Part shown: piece by piece, positions 1 to 8,065 of the stretch
Layout of the letters: each line of letters starts with the position of its first letter
How positions within the stretch are numbered: position 1 is the first letter of the stretch
Assembly: GCA_000433035.1 (NCBI GenBank)
Contig: FR890797.1
Span: 1 to 64,000, forward strand
Origin: Staphylococcus sp. CAG:324
GTDB lineage: Bacteria > Bacillota_I > Bacilli_A > ML615J-28 > CAG-313
Length of the DNA: 64,000 nucleotides
Direction: 5' to 3'
Translations under genes and position numbers: made by a program
The notes under the pieces: generated by a model
Seen by the model: the letters and a program-made list of their open reading frames with translations, nothing else
Databases searched by the model: none
What the model was told of the DNA's origin: nothing

Positions 1-207
1 TTCTGCTAGTGTTATTCGATTCTTTTGTTTATTATTTAATTTTCCTTTTCTATTAATCCATTTATAGAATCCGCTACGAGAAACATTCATTATCTTACAT
101 AATGATTTAATATTATATTCCCCAGAAAGATCTAATACTATTTCGTATTCTTTTCTGATAACTTCTTGTGTGCTATAAGAACATCCTCCTGGGTGTAACC
201 TTTTTTT
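1..207 (-). CDS. IS3-family transposase OrfB, N-terminal fragment cut by the window edge
   Basis: In the -1 frame relative to OrfA, an open frame runs from the poly-A slippage site to base 1. It reads TQEVIRKEYEIVLDLSGEY and then SLCKIMNVSRSGFYKWINRK. The pattern C-K-x-M-x-V-SRSGFYKW is the N-terminal signature of IS3 OrfB proteins (HTH_21 region), ahead of the DDE integrase core. The core lies outside the window, so it cannot be said whether the transposase is intact. The likely product is an OrfAB fusion made by frameshifting; AGGAGG just after the slip site could also allow internal initiation. Confidence 0.75.
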
Positions 208-503
208 AATCGTAAGTTCTCGATTCTTAATAACATATTTTCATATTCAAGTTGTTCAATTTCTGTTAATTCTTTTCTTCTTGAATACTTGACTAATGGA
301 TTACCAGGTTTACGTTTATTTTGAAGTGCTTCAATACCCCCATCATTAAATTTTCCTACCCAGTTTCTAATCATTCCACGTGATATACCAATTTCTCTTT
401 CTATCTCGTAAGAACTTTTTTCACCATTGATTATAGAAAGGATAATTTCATATTTTCTTTCTTTTGACCATTCTTTATTTTTGCCACCTTTAGGTCTACC
501 CAT
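138..503 (-). CDS. IS3-family transposase OrfA (helix-turn-helix subunit)
   Basis: This 121-residue protein begins with a basic MGRPKGGKNKEW segment, then a helix-turn-helix of the type found in IS3 OrfA (EREIGISRGMIRNWVGKF, about residues 37-54). A second basic stretch and a leucine-zipper-like region (EQLEYENMLLRIENLRLKK) follow, and usually mediate OrfA-OrfAB pairing. The family binds the terminal inverted repeats of its own element. Start ATG at 503 follows a GGAGAAG ribosome site. The frame ends 60-70 bases after the poly-A slippage site, leaving OrfB to be read by -1 frameshifting. Confidence 0.85.
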   Translation of the reverse strand: MGRPKGGKNKEWSKERKYEIILSIINGEKSSYEIEREIGISRGMIRNWVGKFNDGGIEALQNKRKPGNPLVKYSRRKELTEIEQLEYENMLLRIENLRLKKGYTQEDVLIAHKKLSEKNTK

Positions 504-538
504 AATATCTTCTCCTTTACTTAATTATAGCATAATAA

Positions 539-571
539 AAACGTAGACACGTTTTTTTTGTGTCTACGTTT
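539..571 (-). terminator. Perfect 12-bp hairpin between HU gene and IS orfA
   Basis: Arms 539-550 and 560-571 are exact complements (AAACGTAGACAC with GTGTCTACGTTT), with a 9-base loop. On the minus strand it follows the HU stop codon and is trailed by T-rich sequence, so it can act as an intrinsic terminator. Its core sequence recurs downstream of rluD, which hints at an insertion-sequence end rather than a chance terminator. Confidence 0.55.
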
Positions 572-603
572 ATCATACCATTTCATCTAAATTGATACGG
601 ATT

Positions 604-882
604 TTATTTTTCATTCACTATTTCCTTTAATTTTTTACTAGAACTAAAACGAATTTTATAACTACCATCAACCAACAATTTCTCACCAGTCGAAGGATTA
701 ATTCCATCATAACCTTCTTGATAATATTTTTCAAAAGTGCCAAAACCAGTTAAAACAACTTTACCATCTTCTAATAAGCCTTTTGTTATCTCTATTAGCA
801 CTTCATTTACAATTTTTTCTACTTCAACAAAATTCAATTCATTATTATGATGAATTTTTTTTATTAATTCACTTTTCGTCAT
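604..882 (-). CDS. hup: HU-family DNA-binding protein
   Basis: This 92-residue protein matches HU/IHF in length and layout. An N-terminal helical dimerisation part (MTKSELIKKIH) leads to the core signature GFGTFEKYY, and a beta arm carries the conserved Asn-Pro tip (INPSTGEKL). HU bends and compacts chromosomal DNA as a dimer. The arm is less basic than usual, with acidic and Tyr residues (YYQEGYDG) where Arg/Lys are common, so DNA affinity may differ. It stands alone between spoIVA and the insertion sequence and has its own hairpin terminator. Confidence 0.92.
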   Translation of the reverse strand: MTKSELIKKIHHNNELNFVEVEKIVNEVLIEITKGLLEDGKVVLTGFGTFEKYYQEGYDGINPSTGEKLLVDGSYKIRFSSSKKLKEIVNEK

Positions 883-975
883 TTGCTATCACCATAATAA
901 TTATAATAAAATTTTAACTCTTTTTCAACTAAAATGATATATTTTTCTTGATTTTACTTAAATATTTCGCTATTT

Positions 976-2454
976 TTATAATACAATGGCAATAATACCA
1001 CCTTTTCCATAATTTACAACCTTTTCAATACTAGATTTGTATTTTTCTAAAACATTATCTGGTATTGCATTAACTTTTGCTTTCACGCCATCACTAATAA
1101 CATCACATAATTTTCTACCAAAGATTTCACTATTCCAAAGTTTTTCAGGTTCATTTTCATAATTATCAACCATATGATTAATTAATTCCTCTGCTTGTTC
1201 TTTTGATCCAATAATAGGTTCAAATGTTGAGGTTACACTAATTTTAACAAGTTGAATCATCGGCGCATTAGCTTTAATCTTAATGCCATATCGTGATCCT
1301 TCTTTTAATAATTCAGGTCTTTCTAGTTCAATGTCGGATGCTTTTGGCATTGCAATATCGTAACCTACTTGTTCTACTTTTTCTATTGCGCTACCAACCA
1401 AATCATAAACATGACGAGCTTTTTTGAAATTTTGTAATTTTTCTATAAAAGTTGTTTTGTCAGAAATATTTTCTCCTAAAATTTCACTAACTACATCATT
1501 ATAGCATTCGTCAGAACAAGTAATTTCAATATTTACTAACCCTGTTCCAGGATCAATATTTGAAATATTGACGTCCGCAAACAGTTCACTATTTTTAAAT
1601 GTATCCTGAATTCTAAACGCATCTTTCATCTTTCTAAATGTTCCCGTTGTTTGATTGATTAAATCATTAAATTTGGTTTTATAACTGATGTCATCATCTA
1701 ATTTATTTACCCATGTTGGAACTTCTAAATTCAATTCGGAAATGTCAAATTCATCCATAGCAACCTTTAATAAATGATCCATATCGTTTTCAGTCATATT
1801 TAGAACATCTAAAGCAATGACACTCACTTGATATTTTTCTTCGAGACTATTCACTAGAGCTAATGTTTCTGGAGCTGTTGGCTTGGTTGTATTAATCACA
1901 AGTACAAAAGGTTTGTCGTGATTTTTTAAATCCTCAATGACAATTTCTTCAACGCTTTCATATTCGTCACGAGTAAATTCACCAAAACTTCCATCGCTAC
2001 TCATCACAATTCCAATATTTGAATGTGATTCAATCACTTTATCCGTTCCAATTTTTGCGGCATCCTCAAAAGGAATAGCATCACTAAACCAAGGAGTCTG
2101 AACTAAACGACTAGTTCCGTCATCATTCATATATCCCTTTGCACTTGGTATAACATGTCCTACACAATCAACAAGTCTTACTTGAAATGTCACATCTTTA
2201 TCTATCGTTATTTTTACTAAATTACTAGGAATAAATTTAGGCTCAACTGTCATAATTGTTCTACCATCACTGCTTTGTGGAAGTTCATCTTGTATTTTAT
2301 CATACACATATTGATCAGTGACTAGAGGTAATACTTTTGTTTCCATAAATCTTCTAATAAAAGTAGATTTTCCACTTCTAACTGAACCTACCACTCCGAT
2401 GTACACTTCGCCACTTGTTCGTGTTGCCACATCTTTTAATATACTATCACTCAT
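976..2454 (-). CDS. spoIVA: Stage IV sporulation protein A, spore-coat morphogenetic ATPase
   Basis: SpoIVA is made in the mother cell and polymerises on the forespore surface using ATP, forming the base of the spore coat. The protein has the family's length (492 residues) and an N-terminal P-loop GSVRSGKS at residues 23-30. The conserved segments VDCVGHVIPSAKGY and VINTTKPTAPET and the C-terminal tail GKGGIIAIVL, needed for membrane anchoring by SpoVM in Bacillus, are all present. ATG at 2454 follows AGGAGGAT. It is monocistronic by spacing. In B. subtilis it is sigma-E driven; no confident sigma-E promoter could be assigned here. Confidence 0.97.
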   Translation of the reverse strand: MSDSILKDVATRTSGEVYIGVVGSVRSGKSTFIRRFMETKVLPLVTDQYVYDKIQDELPQSSDGRTIMTVEPKFIPSNLVKITIDKDVTFQVRLVDCVGHVIPSAKGYMNDDGTSRLVQTPWFSDAIPFEDAAKIGTDKVIESHSNIGIVMSSDGSFGEFTRDEYESVEEIVIEDLKNHDKPFVLVINTTKPTAPETLALVNSLEEKYQVSVIALDVLNMTENDMDHLLKVAMDEFDISELNLEVPTWVNKLDDDISYKTKFNDLINQTTGTFRKMKDAFRIQDTFKNSELFADVNISNIDPGTGLVNIEITCSDECYNDVVSEILGENISDKTTFIEKLQNFKKARHVYDLVGSAIEKVEQVGYDIAMPKASDIELERPELLKEGSRYGIKIKANAPMIQLVKISVTSTFEPIIGSKEQAEELINHMVDNYENEPEKLWNSEIFGRKLCDVISDGVKAKVNAIPDNVLEKYKSSIEKVVNYGKGGIIAIVL

Positions 2455-2541
2455 AATCTTATCCTCCTATATTTAAATTTATGAGAATAGTTTTTATTTT
2501 ATGAATACTTTATTAAAATAACTATATTTTTTTATAATAAA

Positions 2542-2564
2542 AAGTTCTTCACAAGGAAGAACTT
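2542..2564 (-). terminator. Intrinsic terminator after the DUF402 gene
   Basis: Nine-base arms (AAGTTCTTC and GAAGAACTT) with a 5-base loop sit just beyond the stop codon. On the minus strand they are followed by a T-rich tract. Confidence 0.75.
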
Positions 2565-2569
2565 ATGCG

Positions 2570-3127
2570 TTAACTATGCTTTGAGGATTTTTTCTTTTTT
2601 TTATCAAGTTGTTTTCTTAAATTTTTATAAATTTCAAAATCTTTCATTACAACATTTGAATCAAATGATAGTATATGATTATCAATCCTATTTAATAATA
2701 TTTGAAGTTCATTTTCAATAATTGCTACCAGTTTATCACTATAGCCATAATCAATCCGATTAAACTCAAACTCATCACGGTCAAGAATAATTTTGTCACC
2801 ACTAGGAAAAACTTTAACATCTAAATCATAATCAATATACTTTAATCCCTCAGCATCCTTTACATAAGGTGAACTAAGGTTACAATAGTAATAAATTGCA
2901 TTATTTCTAAGCATACAAATTATATTAAACCAATAATTTTTAAAAAAATAACAAACTGCAGGCTCCTTGGTTTTCCATCTCCTACCATCACCATCAATTA
3001 CATTGGTTCGATCATTTACTAACACAATCATATCACTCGTCTGCCTGACGATATAAGCGTATTGCCAAACCCTATGAAGAACACCATTATGTTTATAACT
3101 AATGATTTGTATTTTGTTATCTAACAT
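2570..3127 (-). CDS. ntdp: Nucleoside tri/diphosphate phosphatase, DUF402 family (YgaC/Ntdp-like)
   Basis: The protein closely follows Bacillus YgaC. It contains HRVWQYAYI, a VNDRTNV strand, EPAVCYFFKNYWFNIICML, YYYCNLSSPYV and KYIDYDLDVKVFP. Family members hydrolyse nucleoside tri- and diphosphates with a divalent metal held by Asp residues in the YIDYDLD region. The chosen start is ATG at 3127, preceded by GAAGGATATT; an in-frame TTG six codons upstream lacks a ribosome site. The Lys-rich tail (DKKKKKSSKHS) is longer than in Bacillus and probably disordered. It has its own terminator. Confidence 0.88.
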   Translation of the reverse strand: MLDNKIQIISYKHNGVLHRVWQYAYIVRQTSDMIVLVNDRTNVIDGDGRRWKTKEPAVCYFFKNYWFNIICMLRNNAIYYYCNLSSPYVKDAEGLKYIDYDLDVKVFPSGDKIILDRDEFEFNRIDYGYSDKLVAIIENELQILLNRIDNHILSFDSNVVMKDFEIYKNLRKQLDKKKKKSSKHS

Positions 3128-3285
3128 AATATCCTTCTTTCTCAAAGATATTATATCAAAAAATAAGATTGATTAAAAGTAAAACGTTTTTTTTATTTCA
3201 TAAAACTAAATTTAAAAGTCTAATAATTTATGATTATAATTAAACTTCTATCATAATATATTTTTTTAACAAAATAAATATTTCA

Positions 3286-4020
3286 TTATTTTTTATAACG
3301 ATTTATCATTTCAATCATACGGTCATACTCTTTATTCAAAAGTTCATCGATAAAGTTTTCAAAAGGAACGGAATTTTTGTTTACTTTAAATTCTTCTAAT
3401 AAATCAAAATATTCAAGGCGACGTTTTGCTGGAATACTGATAGGTACAAAGCCATCCTTTATTAAAAAGAAGTCTAACATAAGTCTTGCAAGACGACCAT
3501 TACCATCTAAAAAAGGATGAATTTTAGCAAGTTGTAAATGAGCATAAGCAGCATTTTCAATTGGAGATTTATCAGTATGATTGACATCATAAAAATACTT
3601 TTTCATACGATCATAGACTTTAACATAATCACATGGTGTATGCATAGATCCTTTTATTTGAATATTTACATTTCGGTATAATCCCCCACTATCCAAAATG
3701 CCATTTGTAAGTTCTGCATGCAAATCTTTTAAAAATTCTTCTGTTAACTTTTTATCTTTATTTTCATTCAAAAACTTTAGCATCATATTGTATGCTTTAT
3801 AATGATTGTAAACACTTCTTTTTAATGTTTCATCAACTCTAACATGATAGCCCCGAATAATAGATACCACTTCTTCTAAAGAAGCTCTTTTACCACTTTC
3901 CATTCCAACCGAATTTCTTGTTAAAACACATACAAAGTTAAAATCAAATAGGTTTTTTTCTTCTTCAGGCACAAAATGCAAATTTTCTAAAACATAATCT
4001 TTTTTTTCTTGTAAATTCAT
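3286..4020 (-). CDS. Fic domain protein, probable AMP-transferase
   Basis: Fic enzymes usually transfer AMP from ATP to Ser/Thr/Tyr of a target protein. The complete active-site motif HPFLDGNGRLAR occupies residues 168-179, with the catalytic His first. A beta-hairpin precedes it (GSMHTPCDYVKV). An N-terminal helix with S37-x3-E41 (NSVGMES) resembles the built-in inhibitory motif of class II Fic proteins, although the usual Gly/Asn after Glu is Ser. ATG at 4020 has GGAGGAAC upstream; a longer frame to 4056 has no ribosome site. No antitoxin gene lies beside it. The target is unknown. Confidence 0.88.
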   Translation of the reverse strand: MNLQEKKDYVLENLHFVPEEEKNLFDFNFVCVLTRNSVGMESGKRASLEEVVSIIRGYHVRVDETLKRSVYNHYKAYNMMLKFLNENKDKKLTEEFLKDLHAELTNGILDSGGLYRNVNIQIKGSMHTPCDYVKVYDRMKKYFYDVNHTDKSPIENAAYAHLQLAKIHPFLDGNGRLARLMLDFFLIKDGFVPISIPAKRRLEYFDLLEEFKVNKNSVPFENFIDELLNKEYDRMIEMINRYKK

Positions 4021-4094
4021 AGTTTTGTTCCTCCTGTTACAATAATAGTATATCACATTTTAAAAAAAATGAAAGCGATATCATAATTTTTTTA

Positions 4095-4415
4095 TTACTC
4101 TTTAGGAATCCTATTTATAATTTCTTCTAATTCCTCAACATCAATGAATCCTTGATGTGATTCATAAATGTTGCTATGATAAATAAATAAAATTGTTGGT
4201 GCAGTTCTTACTTTATAAATATTTGCAATATCTTTAAATTCATCCGCATTTACTTGCAAAACAAAAACCTCCGGATGATTTTCCTCAAATTCCTCAAGTG
4301 CCATAGCAACCATTTTGCAAGTGGGGCACCAAGCAGTATAAAATTCTAAAATAATTACTTTATTTTTTTCTAAAATTAAATTTATATTACTATTTTCAAT
4401 ATTTTTTAAATCCAT
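4095..4415 (-). CDS. Thioredoxin-like protein
   Basis: This is a single thioredoxin fold of 106 residues. The active site is WCPTCK (about residues 29-34), where classical thioredoxin has WCGPCK. The cis-Pro loop is TAPTIL. The CPTC centre is a redox-active dithiol but predicts a potential different from CGPC. No signal peptide is present, so it is cytosolic. It sits four bases from mutS2 and is probably cotranscribed with it, an arrangement seen in Bacilli. It could equally serve as a specialised reductant rather than general thioredoxin. Confidence 0.88.
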   Translation of the reverse strand: MDLKNIENSNINLILEKNKVIILEFYTAWCPTCKMVAMALEEFEENHPEVFVLQVNADEFKDIANIYKVRTAPTILFIYHSNIYESHQGFIDVEELEEIINRIPKE

Positions 4416-4419
4416 CTTT

Positions 4420-6765
4420 TTATTTAAGTGTAATTACAGTTACACCAAATCCTCCTTCATTTTCGCCCCCATAACGGTAAGAAGCAATATTTTTATTGTT
4501 TTTTAAAAAATTTTGTACTAATTCTCTTATGACTCCTGTCCCATATCCATGAATGATAGTCGCTTGTTTTAATCCAACCACAACTAAATCATCAATATAT
4601 TTATCCAAGGCTTCTTTCGCATCTTCATATCGCTTTCCCCTTAAATCAAGAGTCATTGAAATCGTTGCCTTAGATTTACGGAATGAAAAATTGATTTCTT
4701 TTGGCTGTTGATTGGTAATTGTTTTCACTTTTGTCAATTCTTTTTTAGCCAATTTTACACTCATATTTCCAATGGATACTTCATATTGATTGTCTTTCAA
4801 AATCCTTGAAATAGTACCATATTGATCATATGATGTAATATAAACATCATCCCCTACTTCTAAATTACTATTATCAGTATTTTGCATCTCCCTTTCTTTA
4901 ACAATATCTCGATCCAAATTATTTACTTGATGTCTCACATCAATAATTTCATGAAGCTTAACCTGATCATTTTTTAATTTTTTAGCTTCTTCAATAATTT
5001 GTAACGCATCATTTTTAATTGTCATCACAAATTCATCGGCTTCTGCTTGCGCCTTTTTATACAGAATTTGTTTTTCTTTTTCAAATTTTTTCACTTTGGC
5101 ATCATATTCTTGTTTGATTTGATACGTATCTTCTTTTAATCTTTCATATTCTAAAGTCTGTTCTTCTAATTGTTTAGCTTTCTTTTCCAATTTTAAAACC
5201 AATTGGCGAACAATATCATCAGAAGTAACCGCCATTTTTTTAGCATCATTGATGATTTCTTCTTTTAACCCCAATCGTTTTGCAATATTAAAGGCATTGC
5301 TGGAACCGCTAATTCCAAGTTTTAATTCATAAGTGGGCGATAAAGTATGTTGATCAAATTCCATAGATGCATTTATCACATAGGGATTTTCAAATCCAAA
5401 AGTTTTTAAATCAGAATAATGCGTAGTTGTGATAAAACTAACCTTTTCTTTAATTAAATAGTTTAAAATCGCTTTGGCAAGATTGGAACCTTCAATTGGA
5501 TCCGTACCAGAACCAATTTCATCAAACAAAACCAGCGATTTGGGCGTAATATTGTTAATAATCTCAGTGATATTCGTCATATGTGAAGAAAAAGTAGAGA
5601 GATTGCTCTCAATACTTTGATCATCTCCGATATCACAAAAAATTTGATCAAAAATCATTATATCGCTTTTTTCATCAGCGGGTATCAATAATCCATATTT
5701 AATCATTGTGCATAAAAGTCCTACAGTCTTTAACAACACTGTTTTTCCACCCGTATTTGGACCAGTGATAATAATTCCTAAATACCCATCACCAAAAGAT
5801 ACAGTATTGGGAATGACTTTTTTAACTTTTAATAATGGGTGCCTCGCTTTTATTAAATTTAAACGACCTTGATGATTTAACTTTGGCCTATAACCATCAT
5901 AACTTTTTGCCAACATTCCTTTTGCAAAAATAAAATCAATCTCTTTGATAAGATGAAAATTTTCCTGTAACAATGGTTGTTCTAATAATAAAATTTGAGA
6001 TAATTCCTTTAAAATACGATGAATTTCGGCTTTTTCTTCTTCTTGAAGTTTTGCTTTATCACTCATCATCTGACTCACAATGAATGGTTCAATAAAAATG
6101 GTTTGCATACTTGCACTTGTATCATGAATAATCCCTTTTATATGATTTTTGTATTCACTTTTGACCGCAAGACAATACCGATCATCACGCAGTACTATAC
6201 TTGTTTGTGAAAGTTTTGCTGCTTCTTTAGCAACGATTTCTTGAAGTTTTTGCTTTAAATTTAATTCTATTTGAACTAATTTTTTCCTAAGAGATTTTAG
6301 TTTAGGACTTGCATTATCTTCTACATTGCCTTCCTCATCAAGAGCTTTCAACAACATTTGTTCAATACTTTCATTTAAATACAGTTTTGATGTTATCATC
6401 TGGAAATATTGAGATTCAATTTGATCTTTTTTTAAATGATTAGCAAATTTAACATTCGCTCTAATGGTTTCATATAGTTTAACCGTTTCATATAGTTCCT
6501 TACCAGAAAGAATGGCACCTTTGGAAAGCAACAATAAAATTTTATCATAATCACAACTCATATAAAGTGGTGCACGCATACTTCGCTGAATAATTCTTAA
6601 AGCCTCTTGTGTTTTTGTCAATTCCTCCTCAAGCATATTTATATTAGATGAAGGCTTCAAAGAAGAAATTTGAGTTTTAACAGCAGGTAAAATAGCAAAT
6701 TCACTTAATTTATCTAGTATTAATGAGAATTCTAATTTATTAATTGATTTTTCTTGAAAATTCAT
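4420..6765 (-). CDS. mutS2: Endonuclease MutS2
   Basis: MutS2 is an ATPase-nuclease that suppresses recombination and, in Bacillus, also acts on collided ribosomes. The 781-residue length is typical. Walker A is GPNTGGKT (335-342), Walker B ends in D415-E416 (LVLFDEIGSGTDP), and the ABC-type STTHYSDLK histidine switch follows. After a long coiled coil (about 500-620) comes a small KOW-like domain, and then the Smr domain (704-781) with LDLRG and HGYGTG. Tyr replaces the usual Lys in HGKGTG; the DLR and His residues linked to nuclease activity are intact. rnhC is divergent. Confidence 0.96.
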   Translation of the reverse strand: MNFQEKSINKLEFSLILDKLSEFAILPAVKTQISSLKPSSNINMLEEELTKTQEALRIIQRSMRAPLYMSCDYDKILLLLSKGAILSGKELYETVKLYETIRANVKFANHLKKDQIESQYFQMITSKLYLNESIEQMLLKALDEEGNVEDNASPKLKSLRKKLVQIELNLKQKLQEIVAKEAAKLSQTSIVLRDDRYCLAVKSEYKNHIKGIIHDTSASMQTIFIEPFIVSQMMSDKAKLQEEEKAEIHRILKELSQILLLEQPLLQENFHLIKEIDFIFAKGMLAKSYDGYRPKLNHQGRLNLIKARHPLLKVKKVIPNTVSFGDGYLGIIITGPNTGGKTVLLKTVGLLCTMIKYGLLIPADEKSDIMIFDQIFCDIGDDQSIESNLSTFSSHMTNITEIINNITPKSLVLFDEIGSGTDPIEGSNLAKAILNYLIKEKVSFITTTHYSDLKTFGFENPYVINASMEFDQHTLSPTYELKLGISGSSNAFNIAKRLGLKEEIINDAKKMAVTSDDIVRQLVLKLEKKAKQLEEQTLEYERLKEDTYQIKQEYDAKVKKFEKEKQILYKKAQAEADEFVMTIKNDALQIIEEAKKLKNDQVKLHEIIDVRHQVNNLDRDIVKEREMQNTDNSNLEVGDDVYITSYDQYGTISRILKDNQYEVSIGNMSVKLAKKELTKVKTITNQQPKEINFSFRKSKATISMTLDLRGKRYEDAKEALDKYIDDLVVVGLKQATIIHGYGTGVIRELVQNFLKNNKNIASYRYGGENEGGFGVTVITLK

Positions 6766-6850
6766 AAGAAATCTCCTTTTTTTAATAATTTATCAAATTG
6801 TAACACTTTTTTTTTATTTATGGTAAAATAAGAGTGGAGGTTGGTATAAA

Positions 6851-7822
6851 ATGAATACACAAACCAATAATACTCATAAAATAAAAGCGACGTCTACTCA
6901 ACTAAACGAAATGCTAGAATATTATCAAGGTTATCTTACATATAACTCTAGTAATTATATTATTGCTAGAGCCAAATTGACCAACGCAACCATTACTTTT
7001 TATCGAACAAATGTCGTTTTATTTCAAGGAACTAATGAAGTTCAAGAATATAATTATTGGGCTCAAAAATATGGCCTAGAAATTGAAAATATTCAAAAAA
7101 ATGAGACTGTACATTATTCACATCTGTCAGTCATTGGAAGTGACGAGGTAGGTACAGGTGATTATTTTGGTCCTATCGTTGTTTGTGCAACTTTTGTTAC
7201 AAAAGAAACATCTGAACAATTGCGTCATCTTGGTGTAAAAGATTCAAAATTGCTAACAGATAAACAAATGATTCCAATGGCTCTAAAAATCGCTAATTTG
7301 ATCCCTTACTCAATTGTATACTTAGAACCAATTCGTCTAAATGCTTTAACTAAAAATAAAGATAATCTTAATTTTGTTAAGGCTTACCTACATAATAAGG
7401 TTATAAATAGTATACTAAAAAAGATTGGTGATGTAAAGTGTGACGCTATTTTAGTTGATGAATTTACACCTAAAGAAAAATACTTAGAATACCTTAAAGA
7501 AACACCAAATGTAATCAGCAATATCACTTTAATCAAGCATGGAGAAAAAGCCCATATGAGTATTGCTGCAGCATCAATCCTTGCAAGAGTAGCATTTTTA
7601 CGTGAATTAGCTAAACTTTCTAAAAAATATGATTTGGAATTGTTAAAAGGAGCAGGTCCTGAAGTTGATCGAAATGCGATTAATTTTGTAAAATCTTTTG
7701 GATGGGACGAATTAAAAAAAATTGCCAAACTAAAATTTGCTAATACTGAACGAATAAAACAATACTTTTTAACAAATCCTATGCCTAAATCAAGACAAGG
7801 AAATTTCTATAATGAACAATAA
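6851..7822 (+). CDS. rnhC: Ribonuclease HIII
   Basis: RNase HIII cleaves RNA in RNA-DNA hybrids. An N-terminal TBP-like substrate-binding domain (about 1-90) is followed by the type 2 RNase H core, beginning with GSDEVGTGDYFGP. That segment supplies D98 and E99 of the D-E-D-D site; further acidic residues lie in LVDEFTP and the GAGPEVDRN region. The family length (about 310) fits. ATG at 6851 follows GGAGGTTGG. It is divergent from mutS2, as in Bacillus where these genes are neighbours, and ends in a strong 15-bp hairpin. Confidence 0.96.
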   Translation: MNTQTNNTHKIKATSTQLNEMLEYYQGYLTYNSSNYIIARAKLTNATITFYRTNVVLFQGTNEVQEYNYWAQKYGLEIENIQKNETVHYSHLSVIGSDEVGTGDYFGPIVVCATFVTKETSEQLRHLGVKDSKLLTDKQMIPMALKIANLIPYSIVYLEPIRLNALTKNKDNLNFVKAYLHNKVINSILKKIGDVKCDAILVDEFTPKEKYLEYLKETPNVISNITLIKHGEKAHMSIAAASILARVAFLRELAKLSKKYDLELLKGAGPEVDRNAINFVKSFGWDELKKIAKLKFANTERIKQYFLTNPMPKSRQGNFYNEQ

Positions 7823-7870
7823 ATCCATTTGTAATATAGGTAGTCTTTAGTCAGCATAAAAACAACTAAT

Positions 7871-7907
7871 AAAAACCCTATTTGGCTTTTAACCAAATAG
7901 GGTTTTT
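7871..7907 (+). terminator. Strong intrinsic terminator after rnhC
   Basis: A perfect 15-bp stem (7871-7885 with 7893-7907) with a 7-base loop is followed by T-rich sequence. Its symmetry lets it work in both directions, so it also insulates rluD. Confidence 0.9.
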
Positions 7908-8011
7908 ATTTTTAAGGATCTATTTTTATGTTCTAGATATTTGGATTCAATAAATTCTTTGCAACTTTTGGTCTATCTGCATATTTTATTTTTCTTTTAT
8001 AATTCCATAAA

Positions 8012-8062
8012 AAATGTAGACACATTATTCACTGATATGTATCCGTTTTTGTGTCTACATTT
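8012..8062 (-). repeat. Long-loop palindrome downstream of rluD, sharing its core with the IS-side hairpin
   Basis: Perfect 12-bp arms AAATGTAGACAC (8012-8023) and GTGTCTACATTT (8051-8062) enclose 27 bases. The arms match those at 539-571 in 11 of 12 positions. On the minus strand it follows the rluD stop and ends in a T run, so it may terminate transcription. The long loop is poor for a terminator and more like two insertion-sequence ends facing each other, a small deleted element or a MITE. Confidence 0.5.
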
Positions 8063-8065
8063 ATT

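Larger units (their letters stand above)
1..571 (-). mobile_element. IS3-family insertion sequence (IS150-like), partial
   Basis: The element consists of orfA (138-503) and the start of orfB, which runs off the left edge. The two frames are joined by a run of seven A then G on the minus strand (200-207), the typical -1 slippage site of IS3 elements. A perfect 12-bp inverted repeat (539-550 with 560-571) lies upstream of orfA and may be part of the element's end, a terminator for the neighbouring HU gene, or both. The outer end is not in the window, so the boundary at 571 is an estimate. Confidence 0.7.

Noticed and set aside
2455..2520. Sigma-E promoter for spoIVA
   Set aside because: CATAAATT at 2476-2483 resembles a sigma-E -10, but the candidate -35 is 18 bases away, beyond the usual spacing; support is too weak.
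7384..7728. Minus-strand frame of 114 codons inside rnhC
   Set aside because: It is antisense to the RNase HIII core, with no ribosome site and no recognisable protein.
7823..8065. Short gene between rnhC and rluD
   Set aside because: Only a terminator and the long-loop palindrome are visible; no frame with a ribosome site.
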